From contig JAFKJW010000182.1 in NCBI GenBank assembly GCA_017305925.1, positions 23,674-78,671 of the forward strand: a DNA stretch of 54,998 nt, read 5' to 3'. The DNA is from Hyphomicrobiales bacterium (lineage in GTDB: Bacteria > Pseudomonadota > Alphaproteobacteria > Rhizobiales > Rhizobiaceae). The notes below the pieces were generated by a model, which was given only the letters and a program-made list of their open reading frames with translations, was not told the DNA's origin and did not search any database. Each line of letters opens with the position of its first letter. Within the stretch, counting starts at the first letter, position 1. The position numbers and the translations under genes were made by a program. Of this stretch, positions 32,788 through 41,832 are shown in pieces.

Positions 32788-33831
32788 TCAGGCGTCGCGC
32801 ACCGACCAGTGGATCGGCATCTGCGGGTCGAACACCGTCACCGCACCTGCCTCCGTCCAGATCTTTTCCGGAAACCGGACGGGCTCGTCCTGGCGTGTCA
32901 GCGTGATGCGTTCTTCATTCGGCCGGCGTCCGTAGAAGGCCGCGCCGGACAGCGCGACGAAGGCCTCCAGCCTGTCCAGCGCGCCTTCCTGCTCGAAGAC
33001 CTCGGCGAGGCAGCCCATCGTGTTGATCGCCGTAAAAATGCCCGCGCAGCCGCAGGCGCATTCCTTGGCCGGATCGGCATGCGGCGCGGAGTCCGTGCCG
33101 AGGAAGAAGCGCGCGTCGCCCGACGTCGCCGCCTTGCGCAGCGCCTGGCGATGGCTCTCGCGCTTGGCGATCGGCAGGCAGTAGTAATGGGGTCGGATGC
33201 CGCCAACCAGGAGCGCGTTGCGGTTGATGATGAGGTGATGGGTGGTGATCGTGGCCGCCGTGTTGGCGGCCTGGGCGCGGACGAAATCAACGCCGTCAGA
33301 CGTGGTCACGTGCTCCATGACGATCTTCAGTTCCGGCAGGCGCCTGCGCAGCGGCGCCAGAACGCGCTCGACGAACACCGCCTCCCGGTCGAAGATGTCG
33401 ACCGCCGGATCGGTGACCTCGCCATGCACGCAGAGCGGCAGCCCGATCGCCGCCATCCGCTCCAGCACCGCCGACACCTTGCCGATGTCGCGCACGCCGC
33501 TCTGCGAATTCGTCGTGGCGCCGGCCGGATAAAGCTTTACGGCCTGCACGAGACCGTCCCGGAAGCCGGCCTCGACATCGTCGGGCTCGGTCGTCTCGGT
33601 CAGGTAGAGCGTCATCATCGGCTCGAACGCATGGCCTTCCGGCAGGGCGGCCAGGATGCGCGCACGGTAGGCGGCGGCATCGGCGGCGCCGACCACCGGC
33701 GGCACGAGATTCGGCATGATGAGGGCGCGTGCGAAATTTTGCGAGGAATGCGGCAACACACCGTTCAGCACGGCGCCGTCGCGCAGGTGCAGGTGCCAGT
33801 CGTCCGGGCGTCTGATGGTCAGGACATGCAT
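32788..33831 (-). CDS. pyrC: dihydroorotase, class II (E. coli PyrC type)
   Basis: A 347-residue amidohydrolase that closes N-carbamoyl-aspartate to dihydroorotate in pyrimidine synthesis. Metal ligands are visible: [14 protein letters not shown] (HxH), the carbamylated Lys in [11 protein letters not shown], His in VHGEV, His in EHVTTSDG, and the catalytic Asp in LGTDSAPHA. Sequence and length are very close to E. coli PyrC, unlike the longer class I enzymes encoded beside pyrB. GAGG lies about 8 bases before ATG 33831. No other pyrimidine gene is nearby. Confidence 0.95.
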   Translation of the reverse strand: MHVLTIRRPDDWHLHLRDGAVLNGVLPHSSQNFARALIMPNLVPPVVGAADAAAYRARILAALPEGHAFEPMMTLYLTETTEPDDVEAGFRDGLVQAVKLYPAGATTNSQSGVRDIGKVSAVLERMAAIGLPLCVHGEVTDPAVDIFDREAVFVERVLAPLRRRLPELKIVMEHVTTSDGVDFVRAQAANTAATITTHHLIINRNALLVGGIRPHYYCLPIAKRESHRQALRKAATSGDARFFLGTDSAPHADPAKECACGCAGIFTAINTMGCLAEVFEQEGALDRLEAFVALSGAAFYGRRPNEERITLTRQDEPVRFPEKIWTEAGAVTVFDPQMPIHWSVRDA

Positions 33832-34351
33832 GATTTCGGCCTCGCGCGCGACGAACGCCTTATTCCGCGAAGCACGCTTGAGAGCAAGCCGGCAATGCCG
33901 TTCCGCTCGCGGAAAAGTTCCCGGAAACGCTCTCGATTTCGCACCGCCATTCCATTAGCCTGCATGCGGACGGTCCGGAGAGACCGCCTGTGGACGCGTC
34001 GTTATGCACAGCGGGGGCTGGCTTGCTGATTTCACTCCTCACCCATGCCCGCAGGATGCGGGCGCTCGGCCTGCTGGGGCGCATCCTTGCGCGACTGCTT
34101 CGCGGCTCCCCGGCGGCCCACGACGTCACGCCCCGCTGGAGCGGCGTGCTGCCTCGTCCGGCCGCACCGAAGGGCGCATACCGGGCCTCACGCGCCGCCA
34201 ATGACAATGGCGGCGCCCTGTCCATGCGGATCGCCCCCGACCGGCCTGCTCCGCTTGCCGGCCGGTACAACGGCGTGGCGTGGATTGCCGGCGACGCGGC
34301 AGCGGCGTCGCGGCAGCCAAGGCGCTCCTCGGCCAACTGAAGCCGCCGCGG
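33832..34351. other. 520-bp interval without a confident gene
   Basis: This stretch separates the 5' end of pyrC from the 3' end of the minus-strand gene at 34352. It must contain the pyrC promoter, which I could not identify. The only possible plus-strand gene, at 33990-34340, is listed separately. No repeats of note were seen. Confidence 0.6.
33990..34340 (+). CDS. possible small hypothetical protein
   Basis: A frame of 116 residues from a GTG. It begins with a moderately hydrophobic helix (AGLLISLLTHARRMRALGLLG), then an Arg/Pro/Ala-rich part with RAANDNGG, a type of sequence seen in short uncharacterised rhizobial proteins. No clear ribosome site is present and other frames are open over the same place, so it may not be a gene. 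Confidence 0.25.
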   Translation: MDASLCTAGAGLLISLLTHARRMRALGLLGRILARLLRGSPAAHDVTPRWSGVLPRPAAPKGAYRASRAANDNGGALSMRIAPDRPAPLAGRYNGVAWIAGDAAAASRQPRRSSAN

Positions 34352-35440
34352 CTACTCCGAGGCCAGGAACTTGTCATCGAAGGCGCCCGATACGGACGTT
34401 CCGTCGGCAAGCCTCGCGGTGATGCGTCCGTCCGCGGCGAGGATGTCGGCCGGTGCGGCGGCGGCCGGCAGCGGAAGCGCGCCCAGCACATGGCGGAAGC
34501 GCACCGCGCCGCCGGGCGAAAGCCGGAAGGCGGTCGGCACGCCCATGCGCTTCAGCTCGTTGTCGCCGAGCGAGGCGGCATGGCCGACTGCGGTGCGCCC
34601 GTCCTCGACGCCCAGCACGCCGCTGTGGCGGCCGTTCCACGGCGCATAATCGCGGCCGCCATTGCTGAGCCACAGCATGGTGACGGGCAGTTCCGCGGGA
34701 TTCTTGAGGACCAGGAACAGATCCTTCTCCGCCTCGCGCGCCACGGCCGTCCAGCCGGGGCCGTCATGCGGCGCCTCGACCAGGATGACGAAATCCTCCT
34801 CGCGCCCGTCCGCCGGATAGGCCGTGAGGTCGTAGCTCCCGCCATCGGCCCGCGGGAACCGCGACAGGTCCTCGGTGCGCCCCGGATAAGCCAGTGCATA
34901 GCGCCCGCGCGTCGGGTCGGGCTCCAGCGAGGCGTCCGGCGTCATGGCCAGCCTTTTCGGCGAGAAGGCGATCCGGCCGCCGGCGCGCATCGCGGTCATG
35001 GGGTGATGGGCGGCCGAAAGCTCGCCCTCGCCGCCGATGAAGGCATGCTCCTGATAGAGGAACGGATGGCCGTCGCGCAGGATCAGGACCTTCTCGAGCG
35101 TCGCGCCCATGACGGTGCGCCGCAGGCGCAGCCGGGCGCGCCAGCCGCCCGGCATGGCCGCATTCTCGATGACGTCCCAGGGGCTGTTCGCCGGCCATCC
35201 GTGCAGCGGCGCCGGCTCCACGTCGCTCGCCGAGAAGGGTGCGCAGAGGAAGTCGCCGGAGAGACCCTTGGTGCCCGGCGACCAGTCGGCCACCGCCGTC
35301 GCGGCCTCATCGATCCACGGCGCGCGGTGCAGCGGCCGCAGCCGGCGGCCTTCCGCCTCGATGACCAGATCGGCAATATGGCCGATGGAAAGATCGAGTT
35401 CGAGCGCAATGCCGCGGGCGGCGATCGCAAGCTTTTCCAT
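34352..35440 (-). CDS. unknown protein, possibly galactose-mutarotase-like fold
   Basis: A 362-residue soluble protein without signal peptide. Segments such as GWRARLRLRRTVMGATLEKVLILRD followed by HPFLYQEHAFIGG, then a late WLSNGGRDYAPWNGRHSGVLGVEDGRTAVG, resemble the strand-rich aldose-1-epimerase/mutarotase superfamily, where a His and a Glu handle a sugar ring. This is a weak likeness judged by eye. GGAGGA precedes ATG 35440. It is divergent from the D,D-carboxypeptidase gene. A carbohydrate-related role is a guess. Confidence 0.6.
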   Translation of the reverse strand: MEKLAIAARGIALELDLSIGHIADLVIEAEGRRLRPLHRAPWIDEAATAVADWSPGTKGLSGDFLCAPFSASDVEPAPLHGWPANSPWDVIENAAMPGGWRARLRLRRTVMGATLEKVLILRDGHPFLYQEHAFIGGEGELSAAHHPMTAMRAGGRIAFSPKRLAMTPDASLEPDPTRGRYALAYPGRTEDLSRFPRADGGSYDLTAYPADGREEDFVILVEAPHDGPGWTAVAREAEKDLFLVLKNPAELPVTMLWLSNGGRDYAPWNGRHSGVLGVEDGRTAVGHAASLGDNELKRMGVPTAFRLSPGGAVRFRHVLGALPLPAAAAPADILAADGRITARLADGTSVSGAFDDKFLASE

Positions 35441-35605
35441 GTCCGTCCTCCGTCTTCGTGCTCCGAGCTAGCGCAACCGATGCCGGTCGGGCAAGCGGTA
35501 CGCGGCAAGGCGGCGCAATGGACGCGCAAGGTTCGATGGGCTAAATAGCGGCCAGCTTGGCCGGCGGGGGACTCGCCGCGGCTTTTGACGGCGCGGGATT
35601 GAAGT

Positions 35606-36682
35606 GTGCGGCGGTCGGTTCTTCCTCACGGCACCAGTGTGAAGGCGCTTGTCCTTCTGGCCTTCGGCCTCTTTCTGGCGGGTTGCAGCACGACGCCGAG
35701 CGACGTCCTGCAGACGACGGTGCCGCCGCCGCTCGAAACGGAGAACTACGCGGCGCTGGTCGTCGACGCCACCAGCGGCAAGACCCTCTATCAGGTGAAC
35801 GCGAGCGCCTACCGCTATCCGGCATCGCTCACCAAGATGATGACGCTCTACATGGTGTTCGAGAACCTGTCGTCGGGGCGGCTGTCGCTCGCCAGCGAGC
35901 TTCCGGTGTCGCGCCATTGCGCATCCCAGGCGCCGAGCAAGCTCGGGCTGAAGGCCGGCACCACCATCGACGTCGATTCCGCCATCAATGCGATCGCGGT
36001 GAAATCCGCCAACGACGCCGCCTGCGCGGTCGGCGAATATCTGGGCGGCGGCAGCGAGGACCGCTTCGCGGAGCTCATGACGGCAAGGGCCCACTCGATC
36101 GGCATGGCGAACAGCACCTTCCGCAACGCCTCGGGCCTGCCCGACCCGGACCAGCGGGTCACGGCGCGCGACATGGCCACGCTCGGCATCGCGCTGAGGC
36201 GCCGCTTCCCCCAGCATTTCGGGCGGTTCTCGGCGCGCAGCTTCGCCTTCCACGGCCGCGAGATCCGGGGGCACAACCATCTGCTGGGGCGCGTCGAAGG
36301 GGTGGACGGCATCAAGACCGGCTATATCCGCGCCTCCGGCTTCAACATCGTCACGTCGGTCAGCCGGCGCGGCAAGCGCCTGATCGTGGTCGTGATGGGC
36401 GGTAAATCCGGCCGGGAACGCGACGCCCATGTCGAGGCGCTGATCGAGCGGTTTCTCCCCGGCCTGGGCGCACGCCCCGCTCCGGTGATCGCCGCCCCGC
36501 GGCCGATCGAAACCGCCGCACCCGCCATCCTGGAGGACGGCGATCTGCCGGGCGTCGGAGCGGCTTCCCCGCCGGCCTCCGGCGCATCCCAGGCCCCGAG
36601 CCAGCCGGAAAGCGTGCCATCCGCCTCGAACCTGCCCGCCGGGCCGGCCGACATGGGCGACGGGTTCGACACCGCCGACTGA
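35606..36682 (+). CDS. D-alanyl-D-alanine carboxypeptidase (penicillin-binding protein), predicted lipoprotein
   Basis: A 358-residue serine-type D,D-peptidase of the S11 family. The three active-site motifs are intact: SLTK (SxxK), SAN (SxN) and KTG in VDGIKTGYIR. The N-terminus ends in the lipobox FLAGCS, so the mature enzyme would be a lipoprotein facing the periplasm. The tail after about 285 is Pro/Ala/Ser-rich. It trims the terminal D-Ala of peptidoglycan. Two GTG starts are possible: 35606, or 35639 giving the neat signal MKALVLLAFGLFLAGC. Neither has a strong ribosome site. It is convergent with the autotransporter gene. Confidence 0.9.
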   Translation: MRRSVLPHGTSVKALVLLAFGLFLAGCSTTPSDVLQTTVPPPLETENYAALVVDATSGKTLYQVNASAYRYPASLTKMMTLYMVFENLSSGRLSLASELPVSRHCASQAPSKLGLKAGTTIDVDSAINAIAVKSANDAACAVGEYLGGGSEDRFAELMTARAHSIGMANSTFRNASGLPDPDQRVTARDMATLGIALRRRFPQHFGRFSARSFAFHGREIRGHNHLLGRVEGVDGIKTGYIRASGFNIVTSVSRRGKRLIVVVMGGKSGRERDAHVEALIERFLPGLGARPAPVIAAPRPIETAAPAILEDGDLPGVGAASPPASGASQAPSQPESVPSASNLPAGPADMGDGFDTAD

Positions 36683-36729
36683 CCGTCGCCCGCAGAACTT
36701 CGAAAGCCACCCCGCCGAGGCGGTGCGCC

Positions 36730-39666
36730 TCAGAAGGCCACTTTCAGTCCCAGCTTGCCGCCGATGGTGGAGCTGTCGGACGACAGCTTGCCGCGCACCT
36801 CGCCGCTCAGCGTGGTCGCCTGCGACATTTTCAGGTTGAAGCCGGCGGAAAGCGCGGTCGAGAAGTCGGAATCGTCGAACTCGATCCGGCGCGCGCCGAT
36901 CACCGTCGTGTTGGTCGCGCCGAAACGCTGCTGCAGCTCCATGCGCGCATAGGGGCTCAGGATCATGTCGTTGGAGAGCTGGTAGTCGCCATAGATACCC
37001 GGCGCGAACTGCACCGCGCCGAAGCCGATGCGGCTGTCGCCGAACTGATTGCCGGCGCTGTCGGTGTAGCCGTCGCCGGTGAAGCTCACGGCGAGCAGGC
37101 CGCCGCGCAGATCGAAGCGGGTGCGGTCGCCGATCATGAAGATGTGGCCCGCCGAGGCGGTGGCGGCGTAGCCTTCCGTGTCGTATTTGCCGGTCGAGTT
37201 CAGGATGCCGTTGCGGACGTTGCTCCTGCCGAGGAAGGCGGATGCGGAGACGAGCACATAGTTGGTGCCCTGGCGGGCCAGCACGTAGCCGCCGAACATG
37301 CCACTCTTGTTGCTGCCCGTGCCGCCGTCCGTGAAGCCGAGAAACGGGCTGAGGCTCACGTCGGTCGAGGCGTAGCCGCCGAACAGACCGAGATTGAGCC
37401 CGTATTTGGTGTCCAGGTTGAAGTGCTTCGCCGCATTGAAGTCGAGGCTGATCGCCGCCGAAAAATCGTTGGCGCTGAAGTCCGGACCGGTGCTGCGGGT
37501 GACACCGTCATAGACGTCGTAGCCGTCGTGCTCCGTCCGCGCGAACTGGCCCGAGGCGAAGATGCCGAAGGACGGCGTGACGGCGATCCTCGATCCGCCG
37601 TTCGCGAGCGCGAGGTCCGCATCCAGCGCATCGCGGTTGACGCCGTAGAGCGCCTCGACGACGGCGTTGACGATGCTGGCGTTCACGGCGCTGTCGGGAG
37701 CGGTCGCGGCGCCGGAATTGCCCGGCGTCGCGCGGATGATCAGGCCGCCGTCCGGGCCTTGCACCGCCTGGAAATCGTAGAGCGAGCTGACCGTGCCGGG
37801 AATGCCGGCGATGGTGAACGTCCCGGCGACCGGTCCGTTGGTCGACACGATGATCGGGATTTCCGTCACGCCGCTGAAGTTCGGCGTGCCGATGAGGTTG
37901 ACGTTGATCACGTTGGCGCCGGTCGCGCTGAAGGCGGCCGCCACGATCCGGTCGGCCTGGTGCGTCTGCTGGTCGAGGTCGAGCCCTATGGTCGAGTTGC
38001 CGAGTGCCAGGCCGCCGAGCGTGAAGACGTCGCCGGCCACGCCGTTGGTCATGTTGATCGTCGAATTGGTCGCGTTGATCGCGCCGGCCATGCCGACATT
38101 GCCGCTGACGAAGAGCGTCGAACCGTTGATCATGGTCAGCGTCGCGATCTGCTGGTTCGATCCCGGCGCGAAGGCGAGCGTGGAATTGTTCAGCGCGACG
38201 GTGTCGAAGCCGGCGAAATTCTGCGTCTTGCTGCCGCCTGCCGCAAGATCGACATCGGTTATGCGCGCGTTGGCGCTGGTGCCGCTGAAGACCACGCCGT
38301 TCCTCAGGTCGAGCGTGTCGACCGTGCCGACAGTATCGATGACCAGGGTGTCGGGGCTGATGCCGGAGATATCGCCGGTTATCCGGCCGCCGGACAGATG
38401 CACATGCTCGGCCTCTATATTGCCATTTATGGTGCCGCCCGCGACGGAGACGCTGTCGTCGCCGGCCCCGCCGCTCACCGAGCCCAGCAGCGTGCCGCCG
38501 GTCATCCTGAAGACGTCGTCGCCATCCTCAAGGCCGACCGCATCCTGTCCCGAACCCGCGACGCCGATACGGGCCGTGCCCGAAACCGTCACCGTGTCGT
38601 TCTGGCTGCCGGCGAACAGCGAGCCGTCAATCGTGCCGCCACTGATCTCGAAGGTGTTGCCGCCGCCCATGCCGTAGACCGGTCCGAACACCGTGCCGCC
38701 GCTCATGCGCAGCGTGTCCGCGCCGGCGCCGAGATCGATGCCGGTCGGCGCGGCGGCCACGCCGATCGCGCCGCCGAGCATGATGACGGTGTCGTTTCCG
38801 TCATTGCCGGAGACGTAGCCCGCGACATTGCCGCCGTCGATGGTGATCGTGTCGTCGCCGCTGTCGCCGAGGATGTCGCCGCCGATGGAGGCGCCGCCGC
38901 TCACGACGATCGCGTCGTTGCCGGCCCCGAGGTTCACATAGGTGGCGATCGTGCCGCCCTGGATGGTGAGCGTGTCGTTGCCCGCGCCGCCGCTCAATCC
39001 GTTCCCGAGCGACCCGCCCGTCATCAGGAAACGGTCGTCGCCGTCGCCGAGATCCACCGAATCCTCGCCGTCGTCACCGGCGATGCTCGCGTTGCCGCCG
39101 ACGGTGACGTCATCGTTGCCGCCATTCGTGAAGACCGGACCATTGATGACCGTCGTCCCGCCGATCGACAGCGTGTCGGCGCCGTCGCCGGAGACCAGCC
39201 ATCCGTTGATCGTCCCGCCGGTGGAGGTGAACCGGTTGTCGCCGTCGCCGAGATTGAGATCGAGCGGCGCGGCGGCATCGCCGATCGTGCCGGCGGACAT
39301 CGTCACGATATCGTTGCCGCCGAGGAGATTGACCTCGCCGGTGCTCGGATCCAGCGGATAGCTGCCGTCGACGAGGACGGGCGCGGCCCCATTCGTGTCG
39401 AGAATCGCGCCGCCAGTCATATTCAGCAGGTCGGCTCCGTTGCCGTCATAGCCTGCCGGGCTCGAGGGATCGGAGCTGTAGCTCGTCTGGAACGGCGCCG
39501 CGGAAGGATCGCCTGCCGGGCAGGTGATATCCACCGCCGGGGCTCCGTCCCGGGTGCTCGACACGGCGCTGCAGGCGAGCGCGCCGGAGGGCGCGAGGAC
39601 CGCCCACGCGGCGATGGCGAGCGCCGACGCGTGACCGAGGCACAACGTGCGATATTTGCCTGTCAT
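36730..39666 (-). CDS. autotransporter with RTX-like Gly/Asp-rich passenger repeats
   Basis: A 978-residue type V secretion protein. A signal peptide (1-31) ends ...SGALA before CSAVSST. The passenger (about 60-460) is made of irregular repeats of roughly 25-35 residues that alternate SGGTI-like turns with GGAGNDTLTI, LGDGDDRFLM and GDSGDDTITI, resembling RTX calcium-binding nonapeptides on a beta-helix. Residues about 480-680 are a PEP-like non-repeat beta-helix with autochaperone-like VTEIPIIVSTNGPVAGTFTI. The last 280 residues form the beta-barrel, ending in LGLKVAF with the terminal Phe needed by the BAM machinery. AGGGGGA precedes ATG 39666. Surface adhesion is a likely role. Confidence 0.9.
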   Translation of the reverse strand: MTGKYRTLCLGHASALAIAAWAVLAPSGALACSAVSSTRDGAPAVDITCPAGDPSAAPFQTSYSSDPSSPAGYDGNGADLLNMTGGAILDTNGAAPVLVDGSYPLDPSTGEVNLLGGNDIVTMSAGTIGDAAAPLDLNLGDGDNRFTSTGGTINGWLVSGDGADTLSIGGTTVINGPVFTNGGNDDVTVGGNASIAGDDGEDSVDLGDGDDRFLMTGGSLGNGLSGGAGNDTLTIQGGTIATYVNLGAGNDAIVVSGGASIGGDILGDSGDDTITIDGGNVAGYVSGNDGNDTVIMLGGAIGVAAAPTGIDLGAGADTLRMSGGTVFGPVYGMGGGNTFEISGGTIDGSLFAGSQNDTVTVSGTARIGVAGSGQDAVGLEDGDDVFRMTGGTLLGSVSGGAGDDSVSVAGGTINGNIEAEHVHLSGGRITGDISGISPDTLVIDTVGTVDTLDLRNGVVFSGTSANARITDVDLAAGGSKTQNFAGFDTVALNNSTLAFAPGSNQQIATLTMINGSTLFVSGNVGMAGAINATNSTINMTNGVAGDVFTLGGLALGNSTIGLDLDQQTHQADRIVAAAFSATGANVINVNLIGTPNFSGVTEIPIIVSTNGPVAGTFTIAGIPGTVSSLYDFQAVQGPDGGLIIRATPGNSGAATAPDSAVNASIVNAVVEALYGVNRDALDADLALANGGSRIAVTPSFGIFASGQFARTEHDGYDVYDGVTRSTGPDFSANDFSAAISLDFNAAKHFNLDTKYGLNLGLFGGYASTDVSLSPFLGFTDGGTGSNKSGMFGGYVLARQGTNYVLVSASAFLGRSNVRNGILNSTGKYDTEGYAATASAGHIFMIGDRTRFDLRGGLLAVSFTGDGYTDSAGNQFGDSRIGFGAVQFAPGIYGDYQLSNDMILSPYARMELQQRFGATNTTVIGARRIEFDDSDFSTALSAGFNLKMSQATTLSGEVRGKLSSDSSTIGGKLGLKVAF

Positions 39667-40195
39667 CGATCCCCCTGCGAACGAGCCGAAGCGCAGCGCC
39701 GCACGTCACCGATCCCACGGACGACGCAACGGCAGCTCAAAATATAACACCGGCGGCCGGCCGATGATACATTCTGCGGCGCGCGGCGCCGTCCGGGCCG
39801 ATGTGCAAGGGCGCGGGCTGGCACGGAAAAACGCGAACCCGCGCCGCCGCGAGGCCGATTGTCCTATGTCCATGAAATCAGGACAGAAAGCTTTCCCGTC
39901 CGAAAACTGGCCACGGCGCGGACGGGCGCTAAAGGTCCGGCGGCCATATGGCGTCGAGTGTGGCGAAAAAATCACGGGCGCGCGCATTTCGTCGCCGACC
40001 GCCCGGAGGAGGTCGTGTCCGCGGCGATCCGCGGAGGCCAACCGCATCCGACGGGCTCTCCCTATCTTTGCCAAGATTATTGTTGTAAAAATTCCCGAGC
40101 TGACGCTGCGTACGGTGGACGTGCGCAATTCGACGATCAGCCTCCAGGTCTTCGCGGGCGATGGCCGCGAAGCGGTCCGAGCGGGCGTAGCTGAC
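39667..40195. other. 529-bp divergent intergenic region
   Basis: It separates the divergent autotransporter and caspase-like genes and should hold both promoters. AT-rich pockets are seen near 39739-39748 (AATATAACAC; on the minus strand a TATATT -10-like box) and at 40067-40093. Open frames exist on both strands but none has a recognisable product. On the minus strand an ATG near 40212 is preceded by GAGGAGG, but the frame runs antisense through the caspase leader and shows no family likeness. Confidence 0.55.
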
Positions 40196-41668
40196 ATGAC
40201 CCTTCATCGCAGCCTCCTCATGCGGATTTTCATCGCGATCGCCGTGCTCGCCGGAGCCGTCTCGGCACGCGCCGCCGTGGAGGAGACCCAGAGCCCGGCC
40301 CCCCATAACCGGCTGGCCATCGTTATCGGCAATTCGAGCTACGGAAGCGGGAAGCTGCCGCATCTGGCGAATGCCGTGAACGACGCCAACAAGCTGTCGG
40401 AAAGCCTGAGCCGCCTGAACTTCGACGTCATGACGGGAACGGATCTCTCCCGCGCCGGCCTCGAAAAGCTCTTCTCCGACGCGGCGGCGAAGCTGCCCCG
40501 GATGAGCGCGGTGCTGATCTTCTATGCCGGGCACGGCGTCCAGATCCAGGGCGAGAACTACCTGCTGCCCACCGACACCGACCCGGATTCGCTGGACGCG
40601 CTGAAGGCCAGTTCGATCAAGCTCAACGACGTGATCGCCCGCTTCGCCAGCCGCGACCGGCAGACCTTCATCTTCCTCGACGCCTGCCGCAACAATCCGC
40701 TGGCGGGAACCGATGGCGCCGGCAACGGTCTGGCTCAGGTCGAGGTCGGCGAGAACAGCTTCGTGGCCTTCGCCACCCAGCCCGGCAACGTCACCGTCGA
40801 CGGCGCGGGCGACAACAGCCCCTTCACCACGGCGCTCGCCAAGAACATCGAGATCCCGGGCCTCAGCATCTCCGACATGATGATCCGGGTGCGCAACGAG
40901 ACCGAGGCGCTGACCGTCGGCCGGCAGGTGCCGTGGGACCAGTCGAACCTGCGCGAGCAGTTCTATTTCACGGAAGAGCAGACGCTCGACCCCGCCAAGC
41001 TCAGCGCCAGCCTGTCGCGCATCCTCGCCGACCCGGTGGCCAAGCAGAAGCTGCAGATCGAGCTGGCTTCGAACGACCTGCAGACCGCCGTGCTGATCGT
41101 CGGCCAGACGCTCCGCTCGATCGACATGGCCGACGAGACGGCGGCGCCCAAGCCGGCGACCGGCGGGACGCAGGTGGCGAGCCTCACCACGGAGGAGAGC
41201 ATCGAGGGCGCGCGCCAGAGCGTGGTGTCCGGCCTGCAGACGCTGATCGTCGGCGGATCGGGCGACGGCGCCGCCGCGGCCGCGACAGACGGGCTGGCGC
41301 GCAACGTCCAGACCGAACTGCGCCGGCTCGGCTGCTACCGGATGGATGTCGACGGCGACTGGGGCAAGGGCTCCGTCCGCGCGCTCACGGACTACTATCG
41401 CAACCGAAAGATGGCGGTCTCCTCGACGGAGCCGACCGTCGAACTGCTTAGCGACCTCTTCCTGCAGTCGGGGCGGGTTTGCAAGCAGCCCGTCATCATC
41501 AAGGCGAAGCCCGAGACAAAAAAGGTAAGGCTGGCATCGGACGGCGACCAGCCCTCCGGCAAGGCGGCAAAGGCCGGCAAGCGTGCCCAGAAGTCGCAGG
41601 CGAACCGCAGGCCGGCAGCGCCGCCTCCCGACATCAGCGGAGGCATCGGGATCGGCGGCATCTTCTGA
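40196..41668 (+). CDS. caspase-like (C14) protease with C-terminal peptidoglycan-binding-like domain
   Basis: A 490-residue exported protein. A signal peptide (to about residue 31, ...GAVSARA) is followed by a caspase fold: RLAIVIGNSSY, catalytic His113 in FYAGHGVQ and catalytic Cys164 in FLDACRNNP. After a linker, residues about 375-420 (LARNVQTELRRLGCYRMDVD then GDWGKGSVRALTDYY) resemble a PG_binding_1 module. The tail is Lys-rich. Bacterial orthocaspases cleave after basic residues and often take part in signalling or programmed death. ATG 40196 or 40220 may start the protein. It heads a gene cluster with TssL, TssM and a Ser/Thr kinase, and is probably periplasmic. Confidence 0.88.
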   Translation: MTLHRSLLMRIFIAIAVLAGAVSARAAVEETQSPAPHNRLAIVIGNSSYGSGKLPHLANAVNDANKLSESLSRLNFDVMTGTDLSRAGLEKLFSDAAAKLPRMSAVLIFYAGHGVQIQGENYLLPTDTDPDSLDALKASSIKLNDVIARFASRDRQTFIFLDACRNNPLAGTDGAGNGLAQVEVGENSFVAFATQPGNVTVDGAGDNSPFTTALAKNIEIPGLSISDMMIRVRNETEALTVGRQVPWDQSNLREQFYFTEEQTLDPAKLSASLSRILADPVAKQKLQIELASNDLQTAVLIVGQTLRSIDMADETAAPKPATGGTQVASLTTEESIEGARQSVVSGLQTLIVGGSGDGAAAAATDGLARNVQTELRRLGCYRMDVDGDWGKGSVRALTDYYRNRKMAVSSTEPTVELLSDLFLQSGRVCKQPVIIKAKPETKKVRLASDGDQPSGKAAKAGKRAQKSQANRRPAAPPPDISGGIGIGGIF

Positions 41669-41832
41669 AGCATGTTCGCCCGGAAGGAACCGGTTTCGGG
41701 ACAGCAGGCGCCGCGAAGGCACAGACGGGGGCATGGCCAGCGCGGCGGCCACGATCCGGGCGCGAGTCTCGAGCGGGCCGGCGCCAGCCGCCGGAGCAGG
41801 CTTCGACGGGCAAGAGCCTGGAACGGATCGTC

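Noticed and set aside
36730-39666. Type I-secreted RTX toxin
   Set aside because: A signal peptide and a C-terminal beta-barrel ending in Phe indicate type V secretion; no hlyB or hlyD-like gene is adjacent.
37144-39747. A long plus-strand frame opposite the autotransporter
   Set aside because: The minus strand has signal peptide, repeats and beta-barrel in one frame; the plus product is low-complexity Asp/Arg/Ala.
39929-40212. Minus-strand gene starting near 40212 with a good GAGGAGG ribosome site
   Set aside because: The product has no recognisable features and overlaps the 5' end of the caspase gene; the ribosome-site match is likely chance.
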